Assembly: GCA_024403795.1 (NCBI GenBank)
Contig: JAKSRD010000021.1
Span: forward strand, 1-39,004
Length of the DNA stretch: 39,004 bases
Source: Saccharofermentans sp.
Lineage (GTDB): Bacteria; Bacillota; Clostridia; Saccharofermentanales; Saccharofermentanaceae
Reading direction: 5' to 3'
Shown here: positions 16,165 through 25,079 of the stretch, one piece after another
Position numbering within the stretch: the stretch's first letter is position 1
How the letters are laid out: each line of letters opens with the position of its first letter
Made by a program: the position numbers and the translations under genes
The notes under the pieces: model-generated
What the model saw: the letters and a program-made list of their open reading frames with translations, nothing else
Database searches by the model: none
What the model was told of the DNA's origin: nothing

Positions 16165-16710
16165 ATGCATATACTGATCGTAAGTGATTCTCACGGAATG
16201 AACGACTCTCTTAAGGTGACCATCCTTAAGGAGAAGCCCGACATGCTGATCCATCTTGGCGACAGCGAATACTCCCAGGCGGAGATCGCTTCATGGGCCG
16301 GCTCGCCTAAGACTCCGTGCGTATTCGTTAAAGGTAACTGCGACAGTTCTTCCTGCGATCCGTCTCTTGTAAAGGACGAAGCCGTCTTCAGCCTTAAGGG
16401 ACACCGCTTCTACTGCACACACGGTCACCGCCAGCGCGTTAACTACGGACTTCTGGTCCTGTCTCTGACCGCGATGGAGAAGAACTGTGATATATGTCTG
16501 TTCGGACATACCCATGTTCCTTATGACAGTTACGGAGATTCCGTATCAGACTTCGACCGCGCATACGGTTCCGGAGATGTCTCATATAACGTGCACATTC
16601 TCAATCCCGGCTCGATCTCACTTCCGAGAGGCGGATCAAAGCGCGGTTACATGATCATGGACATGGATGATGACGGAAGATACGACGTTAAGTATCGCGT
16701 GATCGAGTAG
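16165..16710 (+). CDS. Metallophosphoesterase, YfcE/MJ0936-type
   Basis: This 181-residue phosphodiesterase of the calcineurin-like family has all metal-binding blocks in order: MHILIVSDSHG (D-x-H), MLIHLGDSEY (GD), FVKGNCDSS (GNCD), YCTHGHRQ (GH) and CLFGHTHVP (GHTH). LNPGSISLPRGG closes the fold as in YfcE and MJ0936, which hydrolyse model phosphodiesters with Mn2+ or Ni2+. It is cytoplasmic and of normal family length. AAGGAAAG precedes the ATG by five bases, and it lies 13 bp after the FkbM gene, so the two are probably one transcript. The natural substrate is unknown. Confidence 0.92.
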   Translation: MHILIVSDSHGMNDSLKVTILKEKPDMLIHLGDSEYSQAEIASWAGSPKTPCVFVKGNCDSSSCDPSLVKDEAVFSLKGHRFYCTHGHRQRVNYGLLVLSLTAMEKNCDICLFGHTHVPYDSYGDSVSDFDRAYGSGDVSYNVHILNPGSISLPRGGSKRGYMIMDMDDDGRYDVKYRVIE

Positions 16711-16711
16711 A

Positions 16712-17785
16712 TCACTTGGAGATCAGCTCGGAATATTGCTTTAGAGCATCTCCGATAACAACGTCCCAACTGAAATTCTCTTCAATGAAGTTCCTCGCAT
16801 TGGAGGATCTCTCTTCAAAGGAATCTCTCTCAGCTATTACTCTTCTCAGACATTCAGCGATGCTGTCGGCATCGTTCTCTGCCATCCATCCGCAGTTATT
16901 GTCAGAGACCTTCTCTCCGAGATTAGTTCCTCTGGTAACCAGGCACGGCATGCCGTATGCCAAAGCCTCCAGGATCCCCATGGGCATTCCCTCGTGACGT
17001 GATGTCTGAACAAAGACATCGCTCGCAAGAAGCACCTTCTCTTTATCTTCACCGGTGACTTCATGGTGCAGCGTAACAACTTCGCCTACCTTGAAGGTCT
17101 CGATGAGTCTCTCTACATTTGCATATCTGCCGGCATAATCAGGACCATAGATATCGAGAGTAACGTTATTCTCCTTGAAGACATCCATACACTTACTGAC
17201 AGCTTCGATGAGAAGATCCAGACCTTTTACGTGAGCATCAAGACGACCTACAAAGACCATCTTCATTGAATCTTTATTGAAGTTCTCTTTGCGATTGGCA
17301 GGAACTGCCGTTCCGTTGGTCGCAATGAACTTCTTTCTGCCGAAATGCGTTGAATCGTATTCCTGCTGAGACAGGCACTGAAGCGCCAGAGCCTTATCCG
17401 TAAATCTGTTGAACAATAAGATGTTTGCAGCTACCTTCTTCAGATGCTTCGTCTGCTGTGCCTCTTTACGAAGCTCACCATGAGGAACTATGACATAGGG
17501 AATGCCCTTATGCTCAAGCTGTTTGCCTATTGCAAGGAATTCCTTGCGGTAGCACTCCTGGAAGACGACCAGATCGGGATGGTTGAACGGCTCAGGCATC
17601 TTGTCGATGTCAAAAGGTCCGTCATTAGGGATCTGGTTTACGTGAGGCTCAACTTCGATTCCCCAGCAATTATAAAGAGCAACCGTGTGACCGAGTCTGC
17701 TCTGAACCTGCAGATACTGCGGCACTACATTGCAAACACCGCTGAAAGGATCGTTCTTCAATAATGCTATGTGTAATATGATCAT
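16712..17785 (-). CDS. Glycosyltransferase family 4 (GT-B fold)
   Basis: This is the last gene of the surface-glycan operon, with 357 residues. The N-terminal half binds the acceptor (MIILHIALLKNDPFSGVCNVVPQY). The C-terminal half binds the sugar nucleotide: MVFVGRLDAHVKGLDLLIEAV, VTLDIYGPDY, then RHEGMPMGILEALAYGMPCLVT with the E-x7-E pattern of GT4 enzymes, and a final NFSWDVV. It has no membrane segment and should act on the cytoplasmic face. The ATG at 17785 follows one base after the stop of the upstream glycosyltransferase, with AGGAAGAG five bases before it; an in-frame start at 17854 would overlap that gene and has no ribosome site. Donor and acceptor cannot be named. Confidence 0.92.
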   Translation of the reverse strand: MIILHIALLKNDPFSGVCNVVPQYLQVQSRLGHTVALYNCWGIEVEPHVNQIPNDGPFDIDKMPEPFNHPDLVVFQECYRKEFLAIGKQLEHKGIPYVIVPHGELRKEAQQTKHLKKVAANILLFNRFTDKALALQCLSQQEYDSTHFGRKKFIATNGTAVPANRKENFNKDSMKMVFVGRLDAHVKGLDLLIEAVSKCMDVFKENNVTLDIYGPDYAGRYANVERLIETFKVGEVVTLHHEVTGEDKEKVLLASDVFVQTSRHEGMPMGILEALAYGMPCLVTRGTNLGEKVSDNNCGWMAENDADSIAECLRRVIAERDSFEERSSNARNFIEENFSWDVVIGDALKQYSELISK

Positions 17786-17786
17786 G

Positions 17787-18611
17787 TTAACTCTTCCTGT
17801 GAAGCATCTTCTTGAATATCCAGCCGCGCAAAGATCTCGGAACCAAAGCAACACAGAACTGGATCAAAATGGTCGAGGCGTAATCCGCCCATGAGATGTA
17901 TTTTGTCTCATAGACCATTTTCCTTCCGGTCTTATACTTCTTGAAGTAAGCCCAGCCGCCTCGTCTGTCGAACATATCCTTGCCGATCCTTGCATAGACC
18001 AGCGACTCATCAACGTTTTTGCAGCGAGCACCGTTCTTCATCATTCGCACCCAAAGGAACGTATCCTCCATGAGAGGACATGACTGATAATTACCGGCAT
18101 CAAGAACGGCCTTCTTCTTGTACATGACGGTCATGTGATTGAAGGCATCACGCTTTTTCTGATACTTCTTTATCTCTTCATCCGTCACCGGAACAACACG
18201 CCTTGCCACGATGGCATCCGGCGTATCCTCGAACTCGTCAATATGACTGCCGATGATATCAAGCTCAGGATCCTTCCCGAATTCGGCAAGCTGCTTCTCG
18301 AACCTGTCCTCCTTCGCGATGTCGTCGGTATCCATTCTTGCGATGATGTCATGTGTACACTCGGGAATTCCCGCCTGAAGTGCAAGTCCCAGTCCCTGAT
18401 TAACTGATAACGGAACCCGCTTTATGAGTCCGGGATTCTCTTCCTCATATTTATTCAGAACGGCATACAGTTCATCCGTAAGAGGACCATCCTCAACAAC
18501 GACCCATTCATCCGCCTTTACGGTCTGTCTCAAAAGACTTCGAAAACACTCTTCGACATATGCGGGCTTCTCTTTATGATAAAGCGACATCAATACACTG
18601 AATTCAGCCAT
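17787..18611 (-). CDS. Glycosyltransferase family 2 (GT-A fold), amylovoran AmsE-like
   Basis: A 274-residue GT2 enzyme. MAEFSVLMSLYHKEKPAYVEECFRSL opens the nucleotide-binding fold, WVVVEDGP carries the first Asp, and IIARMDTDDIAKEDRFEKQ is the DxD region. CPLMEDTFLWVRMMKNGAR has the ED motif of the catalytic base. This pattern is like AmsE/WcaA-type transferases. A hydrophobic stretch near the C-terminus may attach it to the membrane. The start at 18611 has GGAG six bases upstream and overlaps the preceding gene by eight bases; an open frame extends to 18665 without support. It adds one sugar to the lipid-linked repeat unit. Confidence 0.9.
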   Translation of the reverse strand: MAEFSVLMSLYHKEKPAYVEECFRSLLRQTVKADEWVVVEDGPLTDELYAVLNKYEEENPGLIKRVPLSVNQGLGLALQAGIPECTHDIIARMDTDDIAKEDRFEKQLAEFGKDPELDIIGSHIDEFEDTPDAIVARRVVPVTDEEIKKYQKKRDAFNHMTVMYKKKAVLDAGNYQSCPLMEDTFLWVRMMKNGARCKNVDESLVYARIGKDMFDRRGGWAYFKKYKTGRKMVYETKYISWADYASTILIQFCVALVPRSLRGWIFKKMLHRKS

Positions 18612-19581
18612 GGAGAGCTCCTTCGACATCAAGTATCTTATCAACAAAAGACGCATTATATTCAAGTACGGTGCTTCTGGATGACTTCTCCATCTTGACC
18701 TTATAGAGCAGGAGCGCCGGATGCTTCATGAAGAATCTCTTAGTCTTCTCACTGTCACCCGTATAACGCTCGGCAAATGCCTGCTTCATCAACTTATTGA
18801 AGCTGTCGTCCTTATCCGCCGATGCCAGAATGATATCGTTGGAAGCTCTCACGTCATTAAGCATTCTCTCAGCCCACTTGCTGTTGCCTGCAGTGGAGAT
18901 TCCCTGACCATAACCGTACATGGCCATGGCATAAGGACAGTAGATCATCTTCACATCGTCATAAGCCATGAGTCTGTATGTCAGATCCTCACAATATATA
19001 GCCTTCCCTTCAAGCTTCTTAAGATACTTAAGGAATTCGTTTCTTCTTACCAACGTCGATACCCCGTGGAAATGGTCATCCACGATAAGGTAATTGCGCT
19101 TGATCGTATCGGGATCATAGCTCTCGGCCTTATAACAATCAGTATCGTAAGGACATGCCGCATTCTTGAGCACGGAGAATTCTTCTTTTGAGGAATCGAA
19201 AACAAGCATGTCACCGAATACGAGCGGCGAATCATTCTTATCCGCACAATCCGAGAAACGCTTCAAGGAATCCGTATCGTACAGATAGTCACCCGGACTG
19301 ATGAGCTTAATATATCTTCCTGTGCTCTTCTCGACTCCGCTGATCACATTGATGATGGTTCCGTGATTCTCGGGATTCAACACAAGCTGATAATCCTTGA
19401 ATCCGAAGTTATCTAAATAGGCGGTAATCTCATCTGCAAGGTTGTTTCTCGATCCGTCATCGGCAATGACGATCTCAAAGCTTACGCCTTCCTGAAGCAT
19501 GACAGATCTGAGAGTTCTCTTGAGCTCGTTAAGATCGGCGTTATAAGTTAATACGACAACGGAGACATCAACGGTTTCCAT
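18604..19581 (-). CDS. Glycosyltransferase family 2 (GT-A fold)
   Basis: A 325-residue GT2 enzyme. METVDVSVVVLTYNADLNELKRTLRSV is the usual N-terminus, FEIVIADDGSRN is the first Asp motif, and YIKLISPGDYLYDTDSLKRF replaces the classical DxD (here SPGD). AIYCEDLTYRLMAYDDVKMIY supplies the ED region. The start at 19581 lies inside the last codons of rmlB (14-base overlap), so translation is coupled; a longer frame to 19638 runs deeper into rmlB and was rejected. The protein would transfer a sugar in repeat-unit assembly. The SPGD in place of DxD is a minor deviation seen in this subgroup. Confidence 0.88.
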   Translation of the reverse strand: METVDVSVVVLTYNADLNELKRTLRSVMLQEGVSFEIVIADDGSRNNLADEITAYLDNFGFKDYQLVLNPENHGTIINVISGVEKSTGRYIKLISPGDYLYDTDSLKRFSDCADKNDSPLVFGDMLVFDSSKEEFSVLKNAACPYDTDCYKAESYDPDTIKRNYLIVDDHFHGVSTLVRRNEFLKYLKKLEGKAIYCEDLTYRLMAYDDVKMIYCPYAMAMYGYGQGISTAGNSKWAERMLNDVRASNDIILASADKDDSFNKLMKQAFAERYTGDSEKTKRFFMKHPALLLYKVKMEKSSRSTVLEYNASFVDKILDVEGALHG

Positions 19582-20587
19582 ACATGCGCTCGTAGTATGT
19601 CTGATATTCGCCGCTGACGATCTCTTCCCACCATTCACGGTTGTCGAGATACCACTTGATCGTCTTCTTTATTCCGTCTTCGAACTTCGTCTCGGGAAGC
19701 CAGCCGAGTTCATTATGGATCTTTGTGGGATCGATCGCATAGCGCATGTCATGACCCTTACGGTCAGTAACATGAGTGATCAACGACTCCGGCTTGCCAA
19801 GCTCACGGCATATGATCTTAACGATATCGATGTTCTTCATCTCATTATGTCCGCCGACATTATAAACCTCGCCAACAGTACCGTTATGAATGATCAGGTC
19901 GATTGCTCTGCAGTGGTCTTCTACATAGAGCCAATCACGGACATTAAGTCCCTCGCCGTATACCGGAAGCGGCTTGTCGTTCAGGCAGTTGGCGATCATG
20001 AGAGGAATGAGCTTTTCCGGGAAATGATAAGGTCCGTAGTTATTGGAGCAACGCGAGATGGTAACCGGCAGACCGAATGTGCGGTAGTATGCCATTACAA
20101 GAAGATCTGCACCTGCCTTCGAAGAACTGTAAGGAGAACTCGTATGGATCGGAGTCTCCTCGGTAAAAAACAGGTCCGGGCGGTCAAGGGGCAGATCGCC
20201 GTATACTTCATCCGTGGATACCTGATGATATCTCTTGATACCGTATTCTCTGCAGGCATCCATCAATACACTTGTACCGATAATGTTTGTCTGAAGAAAT
20301 ACAGAAGGATCGACGATGCTGCGGTCAACGTGGCTTTCTGCAGCAAAGTTTACGACCATGTCGGGATGCTCTTCTTCGAAGAGCTTATATACACCTTCCC
20401 TGTCACAAATATCGAGCTTGATGAATCTGAAATTCGGATTATCCATGACACTCTTAAGAGTCGAGAGATTGCCGGCATAAGTCAGCTTATCAAGACAGAT
20501 GATCCTGTAATCGGGATGCTCTTTGAGCATATGGAATACAAAGTTTGAACCGATAAATCCGGCGCCGCCTGTTACGATAATGTTCAT
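19568..20587 (-). CDS. rmlB: dTDP-glucose 4,6-dehydratase
   Basis: This enzyme converts dTDP-glucose to dTDP-4-keto-6-deoxyglucose with bound NAD+. The 339 residues have the extended SDR fold: MNIIVTGGAGFIGSNF at the N-terminus, NFAAESHVDRSI, QVSTDEVYGDL with the catalytic Thr-Asp-Glu triad, and SPYSSSKAGAD with Tyr153 and Lys157. NVRDWLYVEDHCRAID is a strong RmlB signature. It follows rmlA with three bases between. There is no rmlC or rmlD in the window, so the product is not necessarily routed to rhamnose. The FdtA-like domain and aminotransferase upstream in the operon point to a 3-amino sugar instead. Confidence 0.97.
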   Translation of the reverse strand: MNIIVTGGAGFIGSNFVFHMLKEHPDYRIICLDKLTYAGNLSTLKSVMDNPNFRFIKLDICDREGVYKLFEEEHPDMVVNFAAESHVDRSIVDPSVFLQTNIIGTSVLMDACREYGIKRYHQVSTDEVYGDLPLDRPDLFFTEETPIHTSSPYSSSKAGADLLVMAYYRTFGLPVTISRCSNNYGPYHFPEKLIPLMIANCLNDKPLPVYGEGLNVRDWLYVEDHCRAIDLIIHNGTVGEVYNVGGHNEMKNIDIVKIICRELGKPESLITHVTDRKGHDMRYAIDPTKIHNELGWLPETKFEDGIKKTIKWYLDNREWWEEIVSGEYQTYYERMYGNR

Positions 20588-20590
20588 ATA

Positions 20591-21475
20591 TCAAAACCTC
20601 ATAATGCCTTCGGCAACATTCTCAAGATGTGCACCGTAAGGTGATTTGCCATATTTCTTTGCAGACTCCAGCAGTTGATCTTTTGTGATCCATCCCTTAC
20701 GGAATGCGATCTCTTCCGGTGCGGAGATCTTAACTCCCTGTCTCTTCTCTGTTATCTGAACAAATTCAGCAGCTTCGATAAGGCTGTCCATCGTTCCCGT
20801 ATCGAGCCATGCGAATCCGCGTCCGAGTATCTGTGCCTTAAGCTTCTTCTCGTCAAGATAGAGGGCATTGAGTGATGTTATCTCATATTCACCGCGTGCA
20901 GACGGAGTAACCGTTTTTGCTTTCTCCGATACACCTGCAGGATAAAAGTACAGACCGGTAATACAGTAATTGCTCTTCGGATGCTCCGGCTTCTCTTCAA
21001 CCGAGAGAATATTCATATTCTCATCGAATTCCATAATGCCGAATCTTTCCGGATCATTAACATAGTAACCGAATATCGAAGCTTCACCATTCTCGGCATT
21101 CTTACGTGCATCGTTAAGGAAAGCGGAAAATCCTCCGCCATAGAAAATGTTGTCTCCGAGGATCATCGCACACGGACTCTCACCGATGAACTCCTCACCG
21201 ATGACAAAAGCCTGAGCAAGTCCGTTCGGTGTCTCCTGAACGGCATAACTGAGATTGATCCCGAACTGATGCCCGTCACCCAAAAGCCGTTCAAAGTTCT
21301 TGATGTCGACCGGAGTGGAAATGATCAATATGTCCTTTATTCCCGCAAGCATCAAGGTGCTCAACGGGTAATAGATCATCGGCTTGTCATAAACAGGAAG
21401 AAGCTGTTTGCTGGAAACCATCGTGAGCGGATATAATCTTGTCCCTGTTCCGCCGGCAAGTATTATTCCCTTCAT
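20591..21475 (-). CDS. rmlA: Glucose-1-phosphate thymidylyltransferase
   Basis: RmlA makes dTDP-glucose from glucose-1-phosphate and dTTP. The 294 residues start [18 protein letters not shown], the nucleotide-binding signature. They continue [71 protein letters not shown] and [19 protein letters not shown], all standard RmlA blocks, and the length is normal. The first four bases overlap the stop of the upstream TagF-like gene (ATGA). It supplies the first committed step for the dTDP-sugars made by this operon. Confidence 0.97.
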   Translation of the reverse strand: MKGIILAGGTGTRLYPLTMVSSKQLLPVYDKPMIYYPLSTLMLAGIKDILIISTPVDIKNFERLLGDGHQFGINLSYAVQETPNGLAQAFVIGEEFIGESPCAMILGDNIFYGGGFSAFLNDARKNAENGEASIFGYYVNDPERFGIMEFDENMNILSVEEKPEHPKSNYCITGLYFYPAGVSEKAKTVTPSARGEYEITSLNALYLDEKKLKAQILGRGFAWLDTGTMDSLIEAAEFVQITEKRQGVKISAPEEIAFRKGWITKDQLLESAKKYGKSPYGAHLENVAEGIMRF

Positions 21476-22695
21476 TGCTCTGTCACCTCTCTAACAGCAT
21501 ATCTGCGTGAGTCTGTATAAATGTGTTCGACTATAGCTTCAGTAGAACGATTATACTTCAAATTCAGTTCCTTTAGTATGGAGAGACGTTTGTCCTTAAG
21601 CGGATCCTCTCCCCTTAACAGCATGTTGACCGTACTCTCGAGTTCATCCCAATTATTAACACAATAGCTTCCCGAGATAACAAGTTTGAACATATCTACC
21701 AAGTCATCTCCGAAAGGGCAATAGATGATCGGTTTGCCTGTCATAAAGAACATCGGAATTATCGAAGATCTGTCCGATATAAGAATGTCTATATCGTTAA
21801 ACGTATCGTAGATACTGGTATTGCCGTCGATCTTGAAGCCGCGTTCATTCCATTCGGCAAGAATCTTCTCCTTCTCTTCAACAGTTACGATTCCCTCTTT
21901 AACAAAGTTATCCCACATAAGCGGATGAGGTCTGATAATGAACTCGTTGCTGCCCCATGAGAACTCTCCGAACTGCTTATAGTAATCCAGGAAATGGCTT
22001 CCTCCGATCAAGGGATCGGTACTCCATCTCGGTGCCCAAAGAACTCTTGAATATCGGCATTCTTTATTGATCTTCATGGCCTTCTCAAGTGCAGTGTTTC
22101 CGATGCTGAGGTAACGTGTATGCGTTTTCGAGGGGTATGTCTTATTAAGTGACAATGCAATGTCGTCATACTCATGGAATCCGAGATATACGTCTCTGAA
22201 GAAATCGTCTTCAAAAGTCGTGGGATCCTTGATCTCTTTCGTCGCATACGGGACATAGCATACCCTTGAATGACATACGACCTGTTCACTCCTGAGATGT
22301 CTCGGAAGGTATACTTCATAGGGTCTCTGATAGAAGATATAATCAAAGGAATCCATATCAATGTCGACCCATTTACCGTCCTGATAAGTAACTATCTTCT
22401 TACCATTCTTGCACTCGTTCAGATAGAACGGATCAACTTCCGCCTCGAAGCCTCCGGTTACGAATTTATAACTCGGAACGATAATGAACCACGGCTCAAA
22501 ACGTGCATCTGCGCACATGGTCTCATATATAGATTTCTCGGTATGCCAGATTTCCGGCATCTGAACGATAAAGCCAACCTTAACAACGCTGCCCACCGGC
22601 TTGGACTCAAGCTTGCGAATATAGTGGTTCGACCTTACACGAAAGATCGAATGCTTAAGATCCTTGAGTTTTCTGATAACAAATGAATCTGCCAT
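21472..22695 (-). CDS. CDP-glycerol glycerophosphotransferase-like (TagB/TagF family)
   Basis: This 407-residue protein belongs to the family that moves glycerol-phosphate (or other polyol-phosphate) units onto teichoic-acid-like glycans. The GT-B-like C-terminal part has [14 protein letters not shown] (the conserved H-P-H-P-type segment) and [27 protein letters not shown], equivalent to the D-Y-S-S-x-x-x-D block of TagF. The N-terminal half ([23 protein letters not shown]) resembles the Glyphos_transf family in capsule loci. Length is shorter than TagF (about 740) and near TagB (about 380). AAGGAG lies eight bases before the ATG. No CDP-glycerol synthase (tagD) is present, so the donor must come from elsewhere. 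Exact donor is uncertain. Confidence 0.82.
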   Translation of the reverse strand: MADSFVIRKLKDLKHSIFRVRSNHYIRKLESKPVGSVVKVGFIVQMPEIWHTEKSIYETMCADARFEPWFIIVPSYKFVTGGFEAEVDPFYLNECKNGKKIVTYQDGKWVDIDMDSFDYIFYQRPYEVYLPRHLRSEQVVCHSRVCYVPYATKEIKDPTTFEDDFFRDVYLGFHEYDDIALSLNKTYPSKTHTRYLSIGNTALEKAMKINKECRYSRVLWAPRWSTDPLIGGSHFLDYYKQFGEFSWGSNEFIIRPHPLMWDNFVKEGIVTVEEKEKILAEWNERGFKIDGNTSIYDTFNDIDILISDRSSIIPMFFMTGKPIIYCPFGDDLVDMFKLVISGSYCVNNWDELESTVNMLLRGEDPLKDKRLSILKELNLKYNRSTEAIVEHIYTDSRRYAVREVTEQ

Positions 22696-22699
22696 TTTA

Positions 22700-24154
22700 T
22701 CAACTCCTTAAACGCCTGTACATATCGATGAAATACTTGCGCTTGATGATTATCAGAGCAAGCACTATAACGGCAACTGCGATCCTTACCCACAGGAACG
22801 GATATAGTAATGCTCCGATCGCAGACAAAACGCACAACAGAACGAATATGAGGATAAGCAGCTTATAGTCGTACATGTTGTCTTCTCTATTCTCCTGCTT
22901 AAGAACTCTTCGCATCGCAAAGTAATTGCATAGCACGAAAAGAACATAGCTTACAAGAGTCGTGTAGCCTGCAGCCGTAATACCATAGATCGGAATGAGG
23001 AAATAGTTCAGAACGATGTTTACGATCGCCGAACCGATGGATGCCCAGACCAGATCTTTCTTTCTCTCGAAGAAGAATTCGACATTAATGAAGAGCTGCG
23101 CATAGAACAGCAACAGCATGCTCAATGCTAACGGAATGACAACATATATCGCTCCCGCATAATCAGCTCCGGCATATAACAGAATGAATTCAGGCGTGAA
23201 CCAGATAACTCCGCACAAAAGCAAACTCAGGAGAAGGGCTATGGCAACAGATACACTTCTGTTGTCCTTATTCTTTTTCTCCTTAAGCTGACCGTAGAAC
23301 CACGGAACATATGAACCGTTGATCGCCGAGAGAACAAACGAGAGGATCATCGCGGCAGTATATGCAGTATTGTAGATTGCGGCCTGGGACTTACCGATGA
23401 GATGATCGATCATGATCCTGTCGCTCATGTTAAAGATCGTCTGTGACAGGTAGTATGCAATGAGCGGGATGTTAAAGCTTAATGCATACGTCCAGTACTC
23501 TTTGTTGAAGAGCTTCTTTCCGCGAATGGTACTGCGGATGAACAGGAACGAACCGAATATTACAGTCATCGAAGAAAAACCTACGATCCTTGCAAAGCCT
23601 CTCTGCTCGGTGTTCAAAACAATGATCATTGCAAGACATGGAGATATCAAAGCATTAATGACGGAAGCGGCAACGACCGGCTTCCATTTGTATTCGAATC
23701 TGTTCTTTCCGGCCCAGAGATCCCACGCGTTATTTGCAGTGATCTCCGCAAACATCAACAGTACGATCGGTGTAGGGAGCTCGAAAAAAGCATTGAATGT
23801 TTTTCTGAACGGTATGTAGATAATGACCATCAATGCCAAAAGGTACAGATTGATTCCCTGAACGGAGGAGATGTAACCATCTCTGTCTTTCTCGAACTTA
23901 ACCATGGCGGTGGAGAATGAACCTGCCGCAAGATTAAGCGTAATAAATACCGTTATCATTCCCATCCAGGAACTGTACATGGTTACATCACCGTACTCCT
24001 CCGTTGTAAGGAGCCTGTAGAAGAACGGCATAGTAAAGAAAGAAATGCTTTTCTGAAGAACACTGCATACCGTATAGGCCGTTGACGCCTTTACGGTCGG
24101 AGACATGTTTTTCCATTTATTAATGACAGGTCCTATTACCGGGATCTTACTCAT
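22700..24154 (-). CDS. wzx: Polysaccharide flippase (Wzx / PST family)
   Basis: This 484-residue membrane protein has about 14 hydrophobic segments, matching the MATE-like MVF/PST fold. It begins IPVIGPVINKWKNMSPTVKASTAYTVCSVLQKSISFFTMPFFYRLLTTEEYG, where the F-x-x-x-P-x-x-x-x-x-L-x-x-x-E-Y-G pattern is typical of Wzx. It would move undecaprenyl-linked repeat units across the membrane. The start overlaps the upstream GNAT-FdtA gene by four bases. Its partner polymerase is not in the operon; the Wzy_C protein at 9931-11349 is the nearest candidate. Wzx sequences diverge greatly, so the symbol rests on fold and context. Confidence 0.9.
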   Translation of the reverse strand: MSKIPVIGPVINKWKNMSPTVKASTAYTVCSVLQKSISFFTMPFFYRLLTTEEYGDVTMYSSWMGMITVFITLNLAAGSFSTAMVKFEKDRDGYISSVQGINLYLLALMVIIYIPFRKTFNAFFELPTPIVLLMFAEITANNAWDLWAGKNRFEYKWKPVVAASVINALISPCLAMIIVLNTEQRGFARIVGFSSMTVIFGSFLFIRSTIRGKKLFNKEYWTYALSFNIPLIAYYLSQTIFNMSDRIMIDHLIGKSQAAIYNTAYTAAMILSFVLSAINGSYVPWFYGQLKEKKNKDNRSVSVAIALLLSLLLCGVIWFTPEFILLYAGADYAGAIYVVIPLALSMLLLFYAQLFINVEFFFERKKDLVWASIGSAIVNIVLNYFLIPIYGITAAGYTTLVSYVLFVLCNYFAMRRVLKQENREDNMYDYKLLILIFVLLCVLSAIGALLYPFLWVRIAVAVIVLALIIIKRKYFIDMYRRLRS

Positions 24155-25068
24155 GAATCGCTCCGGATGTATGCTTTGAATTCAGCATAATCCCTGATGT
24201 AATCAGACGGATCATAGTGGTCGGATGCGGCAACACATAACACGGAATTCTTCTGAAGCCACAGCATCTCACGCCATGTAGGTTCTTCGATCAATACACC
24301 GATTGAAGGATCGTTGAGTTCGATCTCTTCTCTTCCGAGATTATTCTCAAGGATCAACTGAATGCGACCGTAGGGGCAGAACAGAAGCTGCTTAAGTTCT
24401 TTGTGTGCATGAAAGCCTCTCCTGACACCTTCCGGTACCTTAGAGATGTAATAGATTCTCTTAACGTCAAAAGGAATGTCCTGACCGCTCTCGAAGAAAG
24501 ATAATTCACCTGCATTCTCGGTCGGTATTGTTCTGATATGAACAACCTTGCAGCCGACTATTGATTCTCTTGAATCGATATCATCGCCCTTAAGGATCAG
24601 ATACCACTTCAGATCGTCCATACCTTCGTATTTTGCAAGTACATTTTCAGGGATATCTACAGCTTCATGGAAATTATGCTTGTCATAGAATCTGACGGCT
24701 CTCATATTCTTTCTGCTTACACACCAGTAAACGCAATTGAGATTCAGTTCGTTGAATGCCTTCTCAATGATCGCCTTCATTCCGTACCAGGAATAACCGC
24801 GACCCATGGCAGCGTTCCTTACGGTAATCGCGAACTCGGCACTTCCGTTCTCGATATCACGAAGAGTAACAGTACCCATATACTCATCTTCATCAGAAGC
24901 TATGGCAAGATGAATATCTTTGCTGTTAAGGCTGCTAGTGATAAAAGCCTCACAATCACTCAAAGTCTTGGAAGCAAAATCTGTACGTAGTGTACTTACA
25001 ACGTTACTGTCGTGCATCCATTCAAGCATTAACGGTGCATCCTTCAGTTCCAATTGTCTTAACTGCAT
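24151..25068 (-). CDS. GNAT N-acetyltransferase fused to FdtA/WxcM-type 3,4-ketoisomerase
   Basis: This is a 305-residue two-domain protein. Residues 1-165 are a GNAT acetyltransferase: MQLRQLELKDAPLMLEWMHD, MGTVTLRDI, AAMGRGYSWYGMKAIIEKAF (acetyl-CoA loop) and NMRAVRFYDKHNFHE. Residues 175-305 are a sugar-nucleotide cupin. VRRGFHAHKELKQLLFC has the paired His220 and His222 of FdtA/QdtA, and WREMLWLQKNSVLCVAASDHYDPSDYIRDYAEF is the family's closing block. FdtA/QdtA convert dTDP-4-keto-6-deoxyglucose to the 3-keto isomer. Next to it lies the aminotransferase that would act on that product, and the GNAT part could acetylate the resulting amine. Reported bifunctional relatives (FdtD, WxcM) use a left-handed beta-helix acyltransferase instead of GNAT. 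Which sugar epimer forms cannot be told. Confidence 0.9.
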   Translation of the reverse strand: MQLRQLELKDAPLMLEWMHDSNVVSTLRTDFASKTLSDCEAFITSSLNSKDIHLAIASDEDEYMGTVTLRDIENGSAEFAITVRNAAMGRGYSWYGMKAIIEKAFNELNLNCVYWCVSRKNMRAVRFYDKHNFHEAVDIPENVLAKYEGMDDLKWYLILKGDDIDSRESIVGCKVVHIRTIPTENAGELSFFESGQDIPFDVKRIYYISKVPEGVRRGFHAHKELKQLLFCPYGRIQLILENNLGREEIELNDPSIGVLIEEPTWREMLWLQKNSVLCVAASDHYDPSDYIRDYAEFKAYIRSDS

Positions 25069-25079
25069 TATATTTCTCC

